Shown: positions 54,394 to 64,000, numbered from the stretch's first letter. The stretch is DNA of 64,000 nucleotides from Candidatus Fermentibacterota bacterium (GCA_030620115.1 JAUXFG010000001.1:12350-76349); one strand, 5' to 3'. Numbers and translations: made by a program. The notes: generated by a model not told the origin, from the sequence alone.

Positions 54394-56077
54394 AAGATCC
54401 ACTCCAGCGAAGAGAAATCTGCTCCTGAATGTAGGCTCTCTAGCGCTCTGCCTCACGCTTTTTTTTTCCTGTGCATCAACTACCCGGCTCCGAACAGACT
54501 CTCCGGAAGAGGATGATCCATATGTGAGCTTTGTCTTGGGAGCTATGTATGACCAAGCGGGGAGGCCCAATGCGGCGTATCGGGAGTATCTGAAAGCAGC
54601 CAAGAGCGGTATTGATGATCCCTATATCTGGTACAGGATTGGGGCACTGGCGCTCAGAATGGGAGACATCGAACGATCAGCGCAGGCGTTCGACAGAGCC
54701 ATCAAGGGTGCGGCACCCCCTGTGGGCTGGCTTCGTCAGACTGCGACGGTTCAGGGCATGGCAGGAATGCCGCGGGATGCTTTGGACACGTATGGCCGAA
54801 TCCTGCGTCTTGCACCTGGGGATCAGCATGCTTCACTGGCTGCGGCGAAGTTGCTTTTGGGTTTTGGGAAGAGCGACAGTGCAGCGGTGCTCTTGGAGGG
54901 GATGATTCCACGGTGGCCGGAGAATATCTCGGCGGCGAAAGAGAAGGCGCAGCTTTTGCTGAACGCCCATAGACCTGATCTGGTGGTGGAATGGTGTCGC
55001 AGCCACCCGCAGTATGGGAGTGATCGACAGGCAGCGTACCTGTGTGCACTGGCCATGGAAGCAACGGGGACCGCTGATTCTGCTGCGGCAACATACGTGA
55101 GTTTGGCGGGAGACGCTGGCTGCAGTGAGCAGCTTCTGACAAGCTGTTTCCAGGGTCTTGTAAGGCTTGGGAGATCGGATGACGCCTATATGGTGGCAAA
55201 GGCAGCCTCAAGGTGTGAAGGTCTCGAGGAAGAATGGGGGCGCCGGGCCGTGCTGATTTTGTTGAGTTCCAACCAGCTTGCGAAGGCTGAGGAGGAATTG
55301 GAACGGACATTAAAGAAGGCTCCCAACGATTTTTTTGCCCTGGATCTGCTTTCAATGGTGGACATCCAGACCAACCGGCTTGGTCGGGCTCTTTCATTGC
55401 TGTCGCGCGCGGTCCAACTGGATCCTCGCTCCGGCCCATTGCGGAGGAAGTCCGCGGCCCTTCTTGCGGATATGGGAGATGACCGGGGGGCTCTTCTCTT
55501 GCTTGGCCGGTGCGTGGATGAGGTTATGGATACTACCTGTGCCTTGGCCTTGGCTTCAGCATGGACGGCAGTGGGATTCCCTGAACGTGGGGTGGAGATC
55601 ACCTCAGCATTCTCCTCCTCGAACAATGAGGTGCTATTCCAGCGCGCTGCTTCGTGGGAGCGTTTGGCGTGCGTCGGACGGAGCAGGGAACTGTTTGAGC
55701 TGCTTCTGGAACAAGAGCCTGCACATGACTCAGCCTGCAACTATCTCGGGTATATGCTCGCTGAGCGGGGCCTGGAGTTGTCGTACGCGAAGTGGCTCAT
55801 AGAATCCGCACTTGCTGCGGAGCCCAAGAATCCGTACTACCTGGATAGTCTGGCCTGGGTTTTCTATATGGAAGGCCGCGTGGAGGAGGCCCTTCCTCTC
55901 TTGGAACAGGCGCTGGATGTCGCGGGGGATGAGCCCGAGCTATTGAAACATCTAGGCGAAGTACTCGTTCAGCTAGGTCGCACGGAAGAAGGGTTGGTCT
56001 ATCTCGAGAAGGGGCTCAGGCTTACGCCTTGGGATGCGCCGCTGAGACTCCGGATCCGCGAGCTGACGGGGCCATGA
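54374..56077 (+). CDS. TPR-repeat lipoprotein
   Basis: A 567-residue protein with lipobox TLFFSC (Cys 33), then tetratricopeptide units throughout (YVSFVLGAMYDQAGRPNAAY, YLGYMLAERGL type, LLKHLGEVLVQLGRTEEGLVYLEKG). TTG start; the ribosome site is not clear. Such proteins are scaffolds at the outer or inner membrane. Its stop overlaps the mutS2 start as ATGA. Confidence 0.82.
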   Translation: MSLFTLKRSTPAKRNLLLNVGSLALCLTLFFSCASTTRLRTDSPEEDDPYVSFVLGAMYDQAGRPNAAYREYLKAAKSGIDDPYIWYRIGALALRMGDIERSAQAFDRAIKGAAPPVGWLRQTATVQGMAGMPRDALDTYGRILRLAPGDQHASLAAAKLLLGFGKSDSAAVLLEGMIPRWPENISAAKEKAQLLLNAHRPDLVVEWCRSHPQYGSDRQAAYLCALAMEATGTADSAAATYVSLAGDAGCSEQLLTSCFQGLVRLGRSDDAYMVAKAASRCEGLEEEWGRRAVLILLSSNQLAKAEEELERTLKKAPNDFFALDLLSMVDIQTNRLGRALSLLSRAVQLDPRSGPLRRKSAALLADMGDDRGALLLLGRCVDEVMDTTCALALASAWTAVGFPERGVEITSAFSSSNNEVLFQRAASWERLACVGRSRELFELLLEQEPAHDSACNYLGYMLAERGLELSYAKWLIESALAAEPKNPYYLDSLAWVFYMEGRVEEALPLLEQALDVAGDEPELLKHLGEVLVQLGRTEEGLVYLEKGLRLTPWDAPLRLRIRELTGP

Positions 56078-58443
56078 ACAGTCACACGAGAGATGTGCTC
56101 GAGCTTCCTCATGTGTTGGGGCTCGTGGAGCAGTATGTCGTCTCCCCCATAGGGAGGGGGCAATTGCGGAGGCTCAGGCCTTCGCACGCAGCACGGGTGG
56201 TGAGCCTTCGGTTGCATCGTACCAAAGAGGCCTTGCTATTGCTCAGCGCGGGAGACGAACCAAACCTTGAAGAGCTCAAAGATCCCACGCCGGTCTTGCG
56301 GAGGGCAAGCGCTGACGCGACGCTTAGCGGTCCCGAGCTTGTGATCGCGGCGAATCTTCTCGCTGAGTCCAGAAGGCTTCGGGACTTCTTTGCTGCAAGG
56401 GAAGAGGTCTGTCCGGTTCTTTCCGCCATGTTTTCCCCACGTGAAGTCGGCCCATCCACAGAGGGTGTGAGGCAGGTGTCGGAGAGCGAACGGCTCGAAT
56501 CCTCCATCTGGCATGCCGTGGAGATTACGGGAGAGGTGCGAGACGATGCGAGTCCAAAGCTCGCAGGCATACGTCGCAGGATCGCGCACCTGGAGCAACA
56601 GGCTCGTGCCCAAGCCGCATCTATGGCCACGCTGCCCTCGCTTCGTGAGGTGCTCCAAGAACCGGAAGTTCACTTCAAGGGTGGTCGACCGGTGCTCCCG
56701 GTGAAGGTGATGTTCCGTGAGCGCGTGAAGGGCGTGGTGCGGGATGTCTCGGCCAGTGGGGCGACGCTGTTTATCGAGCCTTTGGACGTAGCGAAGATGA
56801 GTGCAAAGCTTGAGAAGCTCAGAAAGGCCGAAACCAAGGAGGAGCTTCAGATCAGGAAAGCGCTCAGTCTCCGTCTCGGGGGATTGGCGGACTTCATGTC
56901 GCGAATGAGGGCGGCCATTGCTCGTATAGAGTTGGCATTTGCGGCGGCGAGGTTCGGCCTCTCAAGGGGGGGGTGTTGCGCAGAGCTGTGCAACGATGGG
57001 GCCATTTCGCTCAAGAGATTAAGGCATCCTCTTCTGGAAGCCGAGTGCATTCCAATGAGTCTCGATCTCAACGAGTCGAGGAGAACAGTGTTGGTGACAG
57101 GCCCGAACACCGGGGGGAAGACGGTTGCGCTGAAGAATATCGGCCTGGCGGTTCTCATGACCGCGTGTGGCCTTCCGGTTTTGGCGGATGAGGGGACACA
57201 GATTCCGGTATTCAGGGATGTATTGGTGGACATAGGCGATGAGCAATCGATTGAGCAGTCATTGAGTACCTTCAGCGGCCACATGGCCAATACGGTGGCT
57301 GTCATGCAACGATTCGCGGAGTTGGATCGAGGGTACTGTCTTGTGTTGCTGGATGAGATGGGCGCAGGCACCGATCCGGAAGAGGGCCAGGCCTTGGGTT
57401 GCGCCATCCTTGAATGGCTTCATGATGCAGGTCTTGGGAAGGCCAGAATATTGGCGACGAGCCATTTTGCGGGACTCAAAGAGGTGGCGGCTACCACCGA
57501 TGGAATGGCAAATGCGCGGATGCAATTCGATCCGGAGACTCTTCGCCCCACATTCGAGCTGAAGATGGGCGCATCAGGAGCCTCGCAGGCATTTCCCGTT
57601 GCCGCGCGTCTTGGTCTGGAGCCCGGAGTATTGGCTCGTGCCAGTGCCTTTCTCGGGCCGGACCGCGTGCAGCTTAGGGAGCTTCTCGCCTTGGTGGAGC
57701 GTGAACGGGCAGTGGTGAGAAACAAGGAAGAGGAGCTGAGATCCGGTGAAATATCTCTTGAGCAGCGCCGGGAGGAGTTTGAGATACAGGCGCGAGAGAA
57801 GCTCACCCAAGCGAATAGGCAGCGTGAGGAGTTCAGGAAAGAGGCGTTGGATCTGCTCTCCGAGTCGAGGCGGAAGTTAAAGAAAGCCCGTAAGGGAGAA
57901 GACATGCGCGCGACCCAAAGACGGCACGTGGAGCTTGACCACTCACTCTCATCTCTCGCCAAGGCCCCTGGCGCAGACGAGGAACCACTCCAACCGGTTG
58001 CCGAAGTGGAGGCTGGACAGCACGTGGTGGTCAAAGACATTGGTGAGGGAGTTCTTGTTGAATTGAATGAGGAGGAGGGGACGGGAGTAGTTGCGATCAG
58101 GGGGTTCCAGGTGGAAGTTTCCCTGACACGAATCAAGCTCGGATCGGGAAAGAAACCGATCCAAGGGCATGTGGATCTTTTGGCATCCACCGATGATGCC
58201 TTTGGTCTGGAACTGAAACTCCTCGGTATGCGAGCCGAAGAGGCGCGGGACGAAGTGGAGAAGTATCTTGACCGGGCTGGTCTTGCAGGGCTTTCCCAGA
58301 TCAGGATTGTGCACGGGATGGGAAAGGGAGTACTGCGTGAGGTGGTACGCACCATGTTGACGGGCCACCCTCTGGTGAAGCGATTCAGGAACGCGAAAGC
58401 AGAAGAAGGGGGCAGTGGAGCCACTGTCGTCTATCTCGAGTAA
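56074..58443 (+). CDS. mutS2: Endonuclease MutS2
   Basis: A 789-residue protein. The N-terminal clamp precedes VTGPNTGGKTVALKNIG (Walker A, near residue 345), LVLLDEMGAGTDPEEGQALG (Walker B), and ILATSHFAGLKEVAA. After a coiled coil the C-terminal Smr domain is present (LLGMRAEEARDEVEKYL, RIVHGMGKGVLREVV). MutS2 limits recombination and, in some bacteria, rescues collided ribosomes. I chose ATG at 56074; an upstream ATG at 56029 has no support. Confidence 0.95.
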   Translation: MNSHTRDVLELPHVLGLVEQYVVSPIGRGQLRRLRPSHAARVVSLRLHRTKEALLLLSAGDEPNLEELKDPTPVLRRASADATLSGPELVIAANLLAESRRLRDFFAAREEVCPVLSAMFSPREVGPSTEGVRQVSESERLESSIWHAVEITGEVRDDASPKLAGIRRRIAHLEQQARAQAASMATLPSLREVLQEPEVHFKGGRPVLPVKVMFRERVKGVVRDVSASGATLFIEPLDVAKMSAKLEKLRKAETKEELQIRKALSLRLGGLADFMSRMRAAIARIELAFAAARFGLSRGGCCAELCNDGAISLKRLRHPLLEAECIPMSLDLNESRRTVLVTGPNTGGKTVALKNIGLAVLMTACGLPVLADEGTQIPVFRDVLVDIGDEQSIEQSLSTFSGHMANTVAVMQRFAELDRGYCLVLLDEMGAGTDPEEGQALGCAILEWLHDAGLGKARILATSHFAGLKEVAATTDGMANARMQFDPETLRPTFELKMGASGASQAFPVAARLGLEPGVLARASAFLGPDRVQLRELLALVERERAVVRNKEEELRSGEISLEQRREEFEIQAREKLTQANRQREEFRKEALDLLSESRRKLKKARKGEDMRATQRRHVELDHSLSSLAKAPGADEEPLQPVAEVEAGQHVVVKDIGEGVLVELNEEEGTGVVAIRGFQVEVSLTRIKLGSGKKPIQGHVDLLASTDDAFGLELKLLGMRAEEARDEVEKYLDRAGLAGLSQIRIVHGMGKGVLREVVRTMLTGHPLVKRFRNAKAEEGGSGATVVYLE

Positions 58444-58514
58444 CCAGCGAGGAGCGTAGGTGCTGAAGGCGGGGCCATCCACGCCGAATCGTGGGATGTC
58501 CATGGAAAGGTGAG

Positions 58515-58991
58515 ATGATGGAAAGCTGTTACAGAGGGCTCTTCTTCGAAGAGTTTGAGCAGGGAAGATCGTTTGGGACACAGGGGAGAACGATAACAGA
58601 GGCCGACATAGTGAATTTTGCAGGGCTCTCCGGGGATTTCAATCCTCTGCATATGGACGAGGAGTTCGCGCAGACTACGCCGCACGGGAAACGGATTGCC
58701 CACGGTATGCTGAGCGCGTCCATTGCGTCCGGAATGGCCGCCCAGGCCGGGCTCTTTGATGGAACCGCTCTAGCGCTCATGGCAGTGAATGTGAAGTTCA
58801 CAGGTGCGGTGTATCCGGGAGACACGATACATTTCGTTCTGCAAGTCAGTGGCGCGAAAAAGGCGCCGCAGGGGGACAGTGGGATCGTACAATTAAAAAC
58901 CCATCTTAAGAACCAGCGGGGCGAGTCGGTGTCAGAGGGCAAGTGGACGCTGCTCATCAAGACGCGGTCGTGGCAACCGACACAGGAGTGA
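58515..58991 (+). CDS. MaoC-like hydratase
   Basis: A 158-residue hot-dog-fold protein. ADIVNFAGLSGDFNPLHMDE is the hydratase motif with catalytic Asp and His, followed by IAHGMLSASIASG and FTGAVYPGDTIHF. It hydrates enoyl-CoA-type substrates in fatty-acid or hydroxy-acid metabolism. The ATG at 58515 follows GAAAGGTGAG. It ends four bases before the dehydratase gene. Confidence 0.9.
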   Translation: MMESCYRGLFFEEFEQGRSFGTQGRTITEADIVNFAGLSGDFNPLHMDEEFAQTTPHGKRIAHGMLSASIASGMAAQAGLFDGTALALMAVNVKFTGAVYPGDTIHFVLQVSGAKKAPQGDSGIVQLKTHLKNQRGESVSEGKWTLLIKTRSWQPTQE

Positions 58992-58995
58992 AGAG

Positions 58996-60009
58996 ATGAA
59001 CGTACTCGTCACAGGAGGGGCCGGTTTCATCGGCTCGAACTTCGTGCGACTGCTTCTTCACCAACGGCCTGATTGGCGCGTCACGGTCCTTGATAAGCTG
59101 ACCTACGCAGGAAATCCGGCAAACCTCGACGATCTCAAGACGTCATCGCGATTCACCTTCTACAAAGGCGATATCTGTGATGGTTCGTTGATGGAGAAAC
59201 TCATTCCCCCGCAAGATGCCGTGGTGAACTTCGCTGCTGAGACCCATGTGGATCGATCATTGACAGGGGCAGATGATTTCTTAAGAACCGCAGTGTTGGG
59301 TACCAACACCATGCTCGAGATCATCCAGCGCCATCCCGCCATCAGATATATCCAGATCTCGACAGACGAGGTATATGGAAGCCTCGAAGAGGGAAGCGCC
59401 ACCGAGGCATCCCCCCTGGTCCCACGGAATCCATATTCCGCCAGCAAGGCCGGGGGCGACTTACTGGCATTGAGCTACAAGGAAAGCTTTGGTCTTGATG
59501 TCCTCATTACCAGGAGTTCGAACAACTTCGGACCGTATCAGTATCCCGAAAAGGTGATGCCCCTATTTATCACCAATCTCCTTGAAGGCAAGCCGGTGCC
59601 GCTGTATGGAGACGGGCTCAATATACGCGATTGGCTGTTTGTTGAAGACAATTGTCATGCAATACTCACGGTACTGGAACATGGCGCTTCCGGACATATC
59701 TATAATATCGGTGCAGGCAACGAGATGCCGAACATCACGGTGACGAAGATGATCCTGGAGGCGCTCAACCAGCCTGAGAGCATGATACGTATGGTTGAAG
59801 ACCGACCAGGGCATGATCGGCGGTACAGTCTTGTTTCGGATAAGATGCGTTTGCTTGGGTGGAAACCAGAGGCCGCCTTCCGTGATCAACTGGAGGCAAC
59901 GGTGGCGTGGTATCGCGAGAATCCCGTATGGTGGGAATCGCTCAAGAGTGGTGCGTTCAAGGAGTACTATCGCAAGATGTACGAGGAACGCAAAGGGTAC
60001 TATGAGTAG
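58996..60009 (+). CDS. rfbB: dTDP-glucose 4,6-dehydratase
   Basis: A 337-residue SDR enzyme. VTGGAGFIGSNFVRLLL binds NAD, ISTDEVYGSLEEGSATE has the catalytic TDE, and NPYSASKAGGDLL the YxxxK. It makes dTDP-4-keto-6-deoxyglucose for rhamnose and other surface sugars. The rest of the rhamnose set (rmlACD) is not in the window. Confidence 0.93.
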   Translation: MNVLVTGGAGFIGSNFVRLLLHQRPDWRVTVLDKLTYAGNPANLDDLKTSSRFTFYKGDICDGSLMEKLIPPQDAVVNFAAETHVDRSLTGADDFLRTAVLGTNTMLEIIQRHPAIRYIQISTDEVYGSLEEGSATEASPLVPRNPYSASKAGGDLLALSYKESFGLDVLITRSSNNFGPYQYPEKVMPLFITNLLEGKPVPLYGDGLNIRDWLFVEDNCHAILTVLEHGASGHIYNIGAGNEMPNITVTKMILEALNQPESMIRMVEDRPGHDRRYSLVSDKMRLLGWKPEAAFRDQLEATVAWYRENPVWWESLKSGAFKEYYRKMYEERKGYYE

Positions 60010-60038
60010 CGTTTTGATACCAGGGAAGGGGAAAAATC

Positions 60039-60704
60039 TTGCGTAGGCAAGATCATTTCGTCGCTATTGCGGGCAACATCGGGGTGGGGAAAACACGCCT
60101 CACGACTGAGCTCTCCCGCCTTCTGGGATGGGTGCCATACTTTGAGCCGGTGGACGTGAATCCCTATCTTGATGATTTCTATCGTGATATGCCGCGCTGG
60201 AGTTTTCACCTCCAGGTATATTTTCTCTCCAAGCGTTTCATGATGCACAAGGAGCTTGTGGAGAACGGTGTGCCATGCGTCCAGGATAGATCCATCTATG
60301 AGGATGCCGAAATATTCGCTCGCATCCTCCACTCCTCAGGGCAGATGGACGACAGGGATTTCGAGAACTACTTGGATCTCTACAAGGTGATGACCTTATA
60401 CCTGCGTCCACCGGATCTGATCATCTGTCTGCGGGCAACGGTGGATACTCTTGTTGAAAGGATATCCCAGCGTGGCAGAGACTGCGAGAAGGAGATTCCC
60501 CGGGCGTATCTCGAGACCCTGAACGATGCCTACGAGGCATGGTGGGAGCGGGCCGGGCAACTGACGCAGCTCCTCCAAGTCGATACTGAGACCGTGGATC
60601 TGCTCTCTGAGGATGCCATGAGAGATCTGGTAGAGGAGGTGGCGCTCCGCGTGGGCTATCAGATGGAGTTGCCCCTGGGCGAACCGGGGCTTGCCCCAGA
60701 CTGA
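60039..60704 (+). CDS. Deoxynucleoside kinase (dAK/dCK/dGK family)
   Basis: A 221-residue P-loop kinase. IAGNIGVGKTRLTTEL is Walker A, VQDRSIYEDAEIFA carries the DRS motif of the family, and LIICLRATVDTLVERISQRGRDCE the LID region. It phosphorylates deoxyadenosine, deoxycytidine or deoxyguanosine for salvage. TTG start; no strong ribosome site. It lies 29 bases after rfbB and before the exporter, with no obvious functional link. Confidence 0.9.
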   Translation: MRRQDHFVAIAGNIGVGKTRLTTELSRLLGWVPYFEPVDVNPYLDDFYRDMPRWSFHLQVYFLSKRFMMHKELVENGVPCVQDRSIYEDAEIFARILHSSGQMDDRDFENYLDLYKVMTLYLRPPDLIICLRATVDTLVERISQRGRDCEKEIPRAYLETLNDAYEAWWERAGQLTQLLQVDTETVDLLSEDAMRDLVEEVALRVGYQMELPLGEPGLAPD

Positions 60705-60741
60705 ACACTGAAACCTCAAGATCTGTGAACGGCTACCCGGG

Positions 60742-62646
60742 ATGGAAGGATCCATGAAGAAGAATAAGAACCTGATGAGCCCATTGGGCCTCATTCTAGG
60801 GTTCCTGCGGCCCTATGTCCCTCGCCTTGTTCTTTCATTGCTCTGCCTGGCGGTTTTCTCGGTCTTGAGTGGCGTTACCATCGGTATGATTTCACCATTC
60901 GCCAAGGCATTGTTTCAACCGGAGAGTATGGTGCAGTCTCCCGCGGAAGCCGGCGGGGTTGCAGTGGATGATGCCGCGTTGGTGAAGGCTCGAGGTTGGG
61001 CTGAATCGATAAGAAGCTGGGGGATGAGCCAGATCACCGGCGAAACGCCCTATGAGACCCTCCAACGAATCTGTGTGGCCGTACTCATCATTTTCCTCCT
61101 AAAGGCTCTCTTTTGGTACGCACAGGCCTACCTTTTCGCCACCGTGGAACAGGGCCTCATGAAGGACATCAGGGAGGCGCTCTACCGTCAGCTTCATAGC
61201 CTCTCCCTTTCCTTCTTCCATACCAGCCGGACTGGGGATCTTGTCTCCAGGATTACCAATGATGTGATGCTGGTTCGCGGTATGGTTCGCGCCATTGCAA
61301 AGGATTTCCTGCGCAAGGGGATGGAGCTGATTGTCTATCTCATCATCGTGTTCTGGAGTAGTTGGCAGCTTGCCATGGTTTCGTTTCTGATCTTCCCCCC
61401 GATCATGCTTGCCGTGGCCAGGATCGGCAGACGATTGAGAAAACAGAGTTTCCGGGTCCAGGAGCGAATGGCAGATATCAGCAGTACCGTGGAGGAGCGG
61501 ATTGGCGGCATTCGAGTGGTGAAGGCATTCGGCATGGAAGAGCATGAGGTGTCGAGTTTCGCGAAACTCACACGGTCGTACTATGTCACCATGGTCAGGA
61601 TGATACGGTTGTCGGAGTTGGCGGGGCCGCTCAGTGAGTTCCTTAGTGCTGTGGGCGCGGTGGCCGTGCTCTGGTTCGGCGGCAAGCTCGTTTTGGCGGA
61701 TCAAGCATTGCCTGCCGATCGTTTTCTTGTGTTTCTGGCGGCTTTGCTCTCCACCATGTCGCCGGTCAAGGCGCTCTCGAAGGTCCATAACAAGATTCAA
61801 CAGGGTATGGGCGGCGCAGACCGTGTGGCTGAGATTCTTCGAACAGAACCCGAGGTGATTGATCGGCCGTCGGCGCGAAGCGTAAGCAAGATCGACCATA
61901 GCATTGGGTTCGAAGAGGTAAACTTCAACTACAAGAATGGACGAGGAGCAGCCCTCCAGGGGGTATCATTGGAGCTCCCCAAGGGCAAGATCACTGCAAT
62001 CGTGGGCCCGTCAGGGGCCGGCAAGAGCACCATTGCGGATCTTCTTGCACGCTTCTATGATCCCAGCGGCGGAAGGATCTTGCTGGATGGGATGGATTTC
62101 AGAGATATCCGGCTCAAATCCTTGAGAGCGCTCATGGGCATCGTCACTCAAGAGACCATTCTGTTCAATGATACCATTGGAGCCAACATTTCCTACGGCT
62201 GCCAGGAAGCTGATCGCGAGATGATCGAGGATGCGGCGCGAGCCGCCAATATCCATGATTTCATTGCGGATCTGCCAGCGGGATATGAGACCAGCGTGGG
62301 AGAGCGGGGTGTTCAACTTTCTGGTGGTCAACGGCAGCGTCTGGCAATCGCCAGAGCAATCCTCAGGAACCCCCCGCTTCTTATCTTCGACGAAGCCACG
62401 AGTTCCCTTGATTCCCACTCCGAACGACTCGTACAGGAAGCCATGGGCAGGCTCATGGCCCACAGGACGAGTTTCATCATTGCCCATCGGCTTTCATCGG
62501 TTCTGCGAGCGCACCATATCATTGTGCTGGACCAGGGGAAGATCGTGGAGGAAGGTACACATGCCGAGCTCCTCAAGAACCGGGGGCTCTACGCACGCCT
62601 CTATGAATGGCAGTTCGGCGACCCACCCCAGGAGAACGACGTCTGA
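60742..62646 (+). CDS. MsbA-like ABC exporter
   Basis: A 634-residue fusion of six membrane helices (about residues 15-350) and an ATPase domain. VGPSGAGKSTIADLL is Walker A near 422, LSGGQRQRLAIARA the signature and LLIFDEATSSLDS Walker B, then AHRLSSV. Long extra loops near residues 45-100 are unusual. It probably exports lipid-linked molecules. An ATG at 60754 is a possible later start. It overlaps rmuC by 40 bases. Confidence 0.9.
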   Translation: MEGSMKKNKNLMSPLGLILGFLRPYVPRLVLSLLCLAVFSVLSGVTIGMISPFAKALFQPESMVQSPAEAGGVAVDDAALVKARGWAESIRSWGMSQITGETPYETLQRICVAVLIIFLLKALFWYAQAYLFATVEQGLMKDIREALYRQLHSLSLSFFHTSRTGDLVSRITNDVMLVRGMVRAIAKDFLRKGMELIVYLIIVFWSSWQLAMVSFLIFPPIMLAVARIGRRLRKQSFRVQERMADISSTVEERIGGIRVVKAFGMEEHEVSSFAKLTRSYYVTMVRMIRLSELAGPLSEFLSAVGAVAVLWFGGKLVLADQALPADRFLVFLAALLSTMSPVKALSKVHNKIQQGMGGADRVAEILRTEPEVIDRPSARSVSKIDHSIGFEEVNFNYKNGRGAALQGVSLELPKGKITAIVGPSGAGKSTIADLLARFYDPSGGRILLDGMDFRDIRLKSLRALMGIVTQETILFNDTIGANISYGCQEADREMIEDAARAANIHDFIADLPAGYETSVGERGVQLSGGQRQRLAIARAILRNPPLLIFDEATSSLDSHSERLVQEAMGRLMAHRTSFIIAHRLSSVLRAHHIIVLDQGKIVEEGTHAELLKNRGLYARLYEWQFGDPPQENDV

Positions 62647-63896
62647 TCGGCTCTTGGGCTATTGTTGCAGGGGCGTTCCTGGTTGGTTTGGGGTTTGGGT
62701 GGCTCATTGCCACGCTCGGTGCATCCCGGTCGCTTTCGCGGGAGCGGGAGAAGCGGATCAGGGCACAGACCGCTTTGGAGGCCGAGCAGGGGATTCTCGA
62801 GCAGGCCGGCCAGATAAGTGAGCGAACGGCCGAGTCAGTGCATCGTGCTTCCCGCGAGGCCATGAGCGCCAATATGGAGCTCTTCCTCAAGCTGGCCGGT
62901 GAATCGCTACGGGGGATTGTCGCCGAATCGAGGGAGGATCTCCTGAGAAGGCAAGAGGCGGTTGACCACGCCATTGGCCCTCTGAAGGATCGGCTCGAGC
63001 GCTTCTCCAAAGAAGTCGGCGATATGAGAAGCACGCAGGTTCGTGACTTTGGTGGGCTGCGGGAGCTTCTGGAGAGCTTGGCCAAGGCGCAGAAAGACGT
63101 GCTCAATGAGACCGGTCGTTTGGCAACGGCCCTGATCAGCCCGAAGATCAGAGGCCGGTGGGGCGAGCTCACGCTCAAGAGGGTTCTCGAACTCTCGGGC
63201 ATGAGCGAGCATTGTGATTTCAGCGAACAGCAAAGCATCAAGAGCGAGGATGGTACGCTTCGGCCCGATTTGATTATTCACCTCCCGGGAGGGCGGAGCG
63301 TGGCCGTTGATGCAAAGGTACCGTTCGATGCCTACTGGGAGGGTGTTTCTGCCGAGTCGGAGAGTGCCCGGGGCAGAGCTTTGGAACAGCATTCGGCAGC
63401 GCTTCGCGACCATGTCCGGCGATTGGCGGGGAAATCATACTGGCAAGGGCTCGACGCCAGTCCCGCATTCGTAGTGCTTTTCCTCCCTTCGGAAGCCTTC
63501 CTTTCAGCAGCGCTTCATGCGAATGACAGACTCATGGAAGAGGCCTTGGAGAGGAATGTGCTTTTGGCAACTCCCGTGACGTTGATTGCAGTGCTCAAGG
63601 CCATTGCCCAGGGATGGTCTGAGGAGCGCCTTGCCCGGAGCGCAGAGGGCATACGAACAGAGGGTAAGGTCCTCTACAAGAGACTATCCCTCTTTGCCGG
63701 CCATCTCACCGCCCTTGGGCGATCGTTGCGGCAGGCAGTAGATGCTTTTAACAAGGCCATGGGAAGCTTCGAAACAAGAGTGCTTCCGTCTGCGCGACGA
63801 TTCCACGAGTATGGTGTGGTTGATGAAACGAGCCTCGAAAGCCCCCAGCAGATCGACCTCTACCCCTCTCCAACCAATGAAAAAGAGGAGGATTAG
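62607..63896 (+). CDS. rmuC: DNA recombination protein RmuC
   Basis: A 429-residue protein with a membrane anchor at residues 15-37, a coiled coil to about 180 and the RmuC nuclease-like domain with KIRGRWGELTLKRVLELSGM, RPDLIIHLPGGRSVAVDAKV and FVVLFLPSEAFLSAAL. It limits inversions at short inverted repeats, which is notable in such a repeat-rich genome. Confidence 0.92.
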   Translation: MAVRRPTPGERRLIGSWAIVAGAFLVGLGFGWLIATLGASRSLSREREKRIRAQTALEAEQGILEQAGQISERTAESVHRASREAMSANMELFLKLAGESLRGIVAESREDLLRRQEAVDHAIGPLKDRLERFSKEVGDMRSTQVRDFGGLRELLESLAKAQKDVLNETGRLATALISPKIRGRWGELTLKRVLELSGMSEHCDFSEQQSIKSEDGTLRPDLIIHLPGGRSVAVDAKVPFDAYWEGVSAESESARGRALEQHSAALRDHVRRLAGKSYWQGLDASPAFVVLFLPSEAFLSAALHANDRLMEEALERNVLLATPVTLIAVLKAIAQGWSEERLARSAEGIRTEGKVLYKRLSLFAGHLTALGRSLRQAVDAFNKAMGSFETRVLPSARRFHEYGVVDETSLESPQQIDLYPSPTNEKEED

Positions 63897-63911
63897 GGCG
63901 ACCCTCGGTGA

Positions 63912-64000
63912 CTTCTCAATAAGTCCGGGCTAACGTCTCCCCCTTTGGCAAAGGGGGATTGAGGGGGATTTTCCCAGTATTGCATGGAGTTATTGAGAAA
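63912..64000. repeat. MITE-like element, copy 2, at the window edge
   Basis: CTTCTCAATAAGTCCG at the left and TGCATGGAGTTATTGAGAA at the right are inverted ends; CCCCTTT/AAAGGGG forms the hairpin. The right end reaches the window edge. It follows the rmuC stop by 15 bases. Confidence 0.8.

Overview
The window looks like a contig from an uncultivated Gram-negative bacterium, most plausibly a member of the FCB (Fibrobacteres-Chlorobi-Bacteroidetes) assemblage or a neighbouring candidate phylum. The grounds are a giant surface protein with a gingipain-type (C25) peptidase core, CARDB-like repeats and a C-terminal FlgD/type-IX-sorting-like domain; ribonuclease Y; lipoproteins; a SurA/PpiD-type chaperone; and frequent TTG and GTG starts. 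No rRNA gene is present, so the placement is an inference.

Bases 1-20237 are a dense core. A sodium-coupled symporter on the minus strand runs off the left edge. Two tRNA-Pro genes bracket surE, pcm and a YqaA-type membrane protein. Then come a LOG-family protein, acylphosphatase, apt, tRNA-Arg(CCT), a TPR membrane protein, rpmB, an S18 gene, tRNA-Val(GAC) and infC-rpmI-rplT. A coiled-coil protein, zapA, a candidate 6S RNA and rny follow. A long run of touching genes then carries xseA-xseB-ispA-dxs-nadK-recN, an unknown membrane protein, an NYN nuclease and an RsbW-like ATPase. This run links DNA repair, isoprenoid precursor supply and NADP synthesis. The pheST and tlyA genes often found in such clusters are absent.

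Bases 20238-54000 are accessory. Genes for surface polysaccharide and cell-envelope functions are separated by intergenic regions full of repeats: a CpsB/YwqE-like phosphatase, a GT-C membrane enzyme, three SGNH hydrolase paralogs, two GT4 glycosyltransferases, a flippase, a FemAB/GNAT-like transferase and a phosphodiesterase of the alkaline phosphatase superfamily. This part also holds a transglutaminase-TPR protein next to a CHASE2 adenylate cyclase, the 2148-residue C25 protein, an orphan PTS EIIA, a seven-haem cytochrome c fused to a membrane domain, and a parvulin lipoprotein. Several small repeat families recur here: a 101-bp palindromic element, a family that supplies stop codons to genes it touches, and a 90-bp MITE-like element.

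Bases 54374-63896 return to compact coding: TPR lipoprotein, mutS2, a MaoC-like hydratase, dTDP-glucose dehydratase, a deoxynucleoside kinase, an MsbA-like ABC exporter and rmuC. A MITE-like element closes the window. The most unusual features are a single SGNH gene enclosed by 89-bp, nearly perfect inverted repeats, the habit of one repeat family of sitting exactly on stop codons, and the cytochrome fusion.
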